NCBI RefSeq assembly: GCF_000526995.1
Contig: NZ_AZUI01000001.1
Span: forward strand, 186,001-250,000
Origin: Lacrimispora indolis DSM 755
Lineage (GTDB): Bacteria > Bacillota > Clostridia > Lachnospirales > Lachnospiraceae
Reading direction: 5' to 3'
DNA length: 64,000 nt
Below the pieces are notes generated by a model that was given only the letters and a program-made list of their open reading frames with translations, ran no database searches and was not told the DNA's origin. A program made the translations under genes and the position numbers. Numbering within the stretch: the first letter of the stretch is position 1; every line of letters starts with the position of its first letter. Positions 61,883 to 64,000 of this stretch are shown here, piece after piece.

Positions 61883-64000
61883 TTAATAGTTTCCGGTTAC
61901 ATGCACGCCACTGTTAATTTCGCTTTGATCCGGCACTTCTTCGTTGACCACTACCTGAAAAGTAATGGTTTTAGACTGTCCGGGAACCAGCAGCCCCAGA
62001 TATATCGTCACTGAATGGCTATCCTCATCATACATATATTGTTCTTCCCCCTGCCCGATATCAGCCGGCGTGCCGTCAATCTCAAGTGTCCCATCGGTAA
62101 AGGATACATATTGGTGCAGCGCATCTATCGCGACGACATCTTTCCAGGTAAGAGTGGACGCATCTGTGTTTTCTATTGTAATGGTAAACAGCAGGGTATC
62201 TCCGGGGCGCACTGTCGATTTGCCATTTAGGTTTTCCCAATTTTTTTCAATCGACGGCAGCAAATTCCGCACTGCTACAACGGTATTGGCCGGACCGCTT
62301 ACCAACTTTCCAGCTTCCTTTTGTGTCCCTGTCAGGGTATCTCCCACATAAAGCGATTCGCCGCTGGGTACAGCAATATACCATTTGCCCTGGGAATCGA
62401 CCTCAGTCACATTTATAGCGCCGCTGGGAAACGTCACCGTAACCTCAGATCCGGGAATCCCTGTACCCGATACCCGTTTGTCCGTGGTGTATACAATGTT
62501 GATAACAGGACGTCTAGAGACATTCTGAACCTCTGGTGTAAAACCACAAAAATCAAAGTACGGATAGGTTTCACCTTCAACGATGTTCCAAATATTTCCA
62601 AAGTCCCATCCAACGAAGGTCTCCTGCTTCATCATCTCTTCCGTTCCGCGTCCTTGAGGCGGTATCCCGGACGGACTTCCGGCAGAGCCATGGCTCGCAG
62701 AAACATTGGCCCGGTCGCTGTCATAGTAGTTGGTACCTGTAAATGTAACGCCAGAATGTCCTGTAAAGGCACCCAACTCACTCCCTGAAATGCCTGACAC
62801 TGTTCCGGTAGAATAAGAGTTCAGGACAGTCTGTCCAGAAGAAGCGGTTCCGGAAAAATAGCCTACCAGACCTCCAACGCTTAACTTACCCGACACGTCA
62901 CCCCGGGCATAGCTGTTGCTTACCTTGGAATAAAGAGATTCACCGATCAAACCACCGACAACATTTCCCTTTGCAGTTACGTTGCCATAGGCGCTGCACT
63001 GTTCAACCGTTGACGCATTATTGATGGAGCCTGCATGCAATTGTCCTAACAGACCACCGGCATAATTACCGTTGCTGGATACATCTCCCAATGCATTGCA
63101 CCGGGTTAGTGAGGACTGGGCATAGGCAATCCCGGCAAAACCGCCGGCTACTTGCCCTCTCACTGCCGCCACATTCCCCGTAGAACAAGCGTTAGTGACT
63201 GTCACGGAGTTCAGTTCTCCAGCAAAGCCTCCGACATAGTTTCCATAGTCTGCAAAAACATCGGCCGTTGCATAGCAATATGATATATCAGCTTTTTCAT
63301 AGGCCGTACCGATAAAACCTCCGGCATAAGAGGCAGCCGCTCTAACAGTTTCAAATTCCGCATTACACCGGGAAATTGTGGATTGCTCATACATAGCGCC
63401 GATAAAACCGCCGGCATAAGAAGACCTTGCATAAATGCTCCCTCCCGCTGCACTGCTGTCTGTGATCACAGACTGTCCATGTATAGCACCGGCCAAGCCG
63501 CCAACGTAGGAGTTGCCCTCCGCACGTACATCAACAGTTTTACAGCCTGTGATCTTTGTCTTATAGGCCACGCCAATAATTCCGCCGGAATAGTTTCCGC
63601 TTGTATAAGTTGTCACGTTCATCACGGTACAGTTAATCACTTTTCCATCAGGCCCGTCTGATTTTCCAACGATTCCACCTGCATATCCGCCTCCGGTAAC
63701 CTTAATTGGCCCGCCGGAAACAGTGCAGTTTTCTATGACCGTAGCGCCCGTAGCCTTACCAACAATGCCACCGACTTCATAGGCACCGGAAATGCCTTTG
63801 GCGTCAAGCTCAACAATAAGATTTTGAATTGTGGCGTTGTTTGCCGTGGAAAACAAACCTTTATAGGCGCCGCCGCTATTGTGCCACAAGCCAGTGATTT
63901 TATGGCTGTCTCCATCAAATTTTCCGCTGAACGGGCCTATGCTTGCCCAGCCATTACTTTTGTCTGCCAGGTAGGATGTCAAATCGATGTCATTTGCCAA
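61883..64000 (-). CDS. GLUG-repeat surface protein, C-terminal part (N-terminus outside window)
   Basis: The 705 visible residues belong to a larger extracellular protein. About residues 1-430 are tandem GLUG-type modules of about 30-40 residues with the pattern YxGGFIGxAYxxxxISxCxAxGxV, which would form a right-handed beta-solenoid. An Ig-like segment follows (VNIVYTTDKRVSGTGIPGSEVTVTFPSGAINV). Then comes a DUF11-type domain (VRPGDTLLFTITIENTDASTLTWKDVV). It ends VHVTGNY without an LPXTG signal. It may therefore be secreted or held through the anchored neighbour encoded 30 bp downstream. The start is off the right edge. Confidence 0.85.
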   Translation of the reverse strand: MANDIDLTSYLADKSNGWASIGPFSGKFDGDSHKITGLWHNSGGAYKGLFSTANNATIQNLIVELDAKGISGAYEVGGIVGKATGATVIENCTVSGGPIKVTGGGYAGGIVGKSDGPDGKVINCTVMNVTTYTSGNYSGGIIGVAYKTKITGCKTVDVRAEGNSYVGGLAGAIHGQSVITDSSAAGGSIYARSSYAGGFIGAMYEQSTISRCNAEFETVRAAASYAGGFIGTAYEKADISYCYATADVFADYGNYVGGFAGELNSVTVTNACSTGNVAAVRGQVAGGFAGIAYAQSSLTRCNALGDVSSNGNYAGGLLGQLHAGSINNASTVEQCSAYGNVTAKGNVVGGLIGESLYSKVSNSYARGDVSGKLSVGGLVGYFSGTASSGQTVLNSYSTGTVSGISGSELGAFTGHSGVTFTGTNYYDSDRANVSASHGSAGSPSGIPPQGRGTEEMMKQETFVGWDFGNIWNIVEGETYPYFDFCGFTPEVQNVSRRPVINIVYTTDKRVSGTGIPGSEVTVTFPSGAINVTEVDSQGKWYIAVPSGESLYVGDTLTGTQKEAGKLVSGPANTVVAVRNLLPSIEKNWENLNGKSTVRPGDTLLFTITIENTDASTLTWKDVVAIDALHQYVSFTDGTLEIDGTPADIGQGEEQYMYDEDSHSVTIYLGLLVPGQSKTITFQVVVNEEVPDQSEINSGVHVTGNY

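Overview
The window looks like chromosomal DNA of a Gram-positive, moderate-GC Clostridia species, most likely Lachnospiraceae. The reasons are strong AGGAGG-type ribosome binding sites, many lipobox-bearing ABC binding proteins, a dense set of carbohydrate-uptake operons, a VanR/VanS/VanY module and a sortase-anchored surface protein. This assignment is inferred from gene content; no rRNA or tRNA gene was seen.

Layout. (1) 1-6162: a glycan-use locus with GH88, GH31 and GH43 enzymes, the start of an ABC binding lipoprotein, and a divergent AraC regulator. (2) 6473-12448: a ribose-type ABC operon (LacI regulator, binding protein, ATPase, permease, aldo/keto reductase) with three operator-like palindromes. 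(3) 12563-15319: vanR-vanS-vanY without ligase genes. (4) 15669-23298: an Opp-type ABC operon ending in an N-acetylneuraminate-lyase-like aldolase, with a divergent GntR regulator that has two matching operators. Its binding protein appears to be circularly permuted: the C-terminal half of the fold precedes the N-terminal half. (5) 23603-36329: a 14-gene minus-strand array resembling the E. coli ydjXYZ-ynjBCDE neighbourhood. It has two rhodanese lipoproteins, a YnjBCD-like ABC transporter, two TVP38 membrane proteins, an Fe-S protein, a C_GCAxxG_C_C protein, a fused two-domain transferase, a kinase-like protein and a nucleoside hydrolase. (6) 36705-42216: a GntR regulator, a GntP permease, an isocitrate-lyase-superfamily protein lacking the usual catalytic loop, a cupin and a GapN-like dehydrogenase. 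(7) 42430-43995: a flotillin. (8) 44710-54675: a LacI-controlled glycoside/uronate operon (ABC importer, enolase-superfamily enzyme, UxuA, VOC protein, GH1, Gfo/Idh/MocA oxidoreductase). (9) 55401-64000: a cell-surface region with an uncharacterised (alpha/alpha)-barrel-like protein, a 1518-residue LPXTG-type protein with about 1180 residues of Asp-Ala/Asp-Ser dipeptides, and a partial GLUG-repeat protein.

The two most unusual items are the permuted binding protein at 20593-22326 and the ynj/ydj-like operon at 23603-36329. The acidic dipeptide stalk at 57647-61189 is the most striking sequence-level object. All similarity statements come from recognising family motifs by eye; no database search was run.
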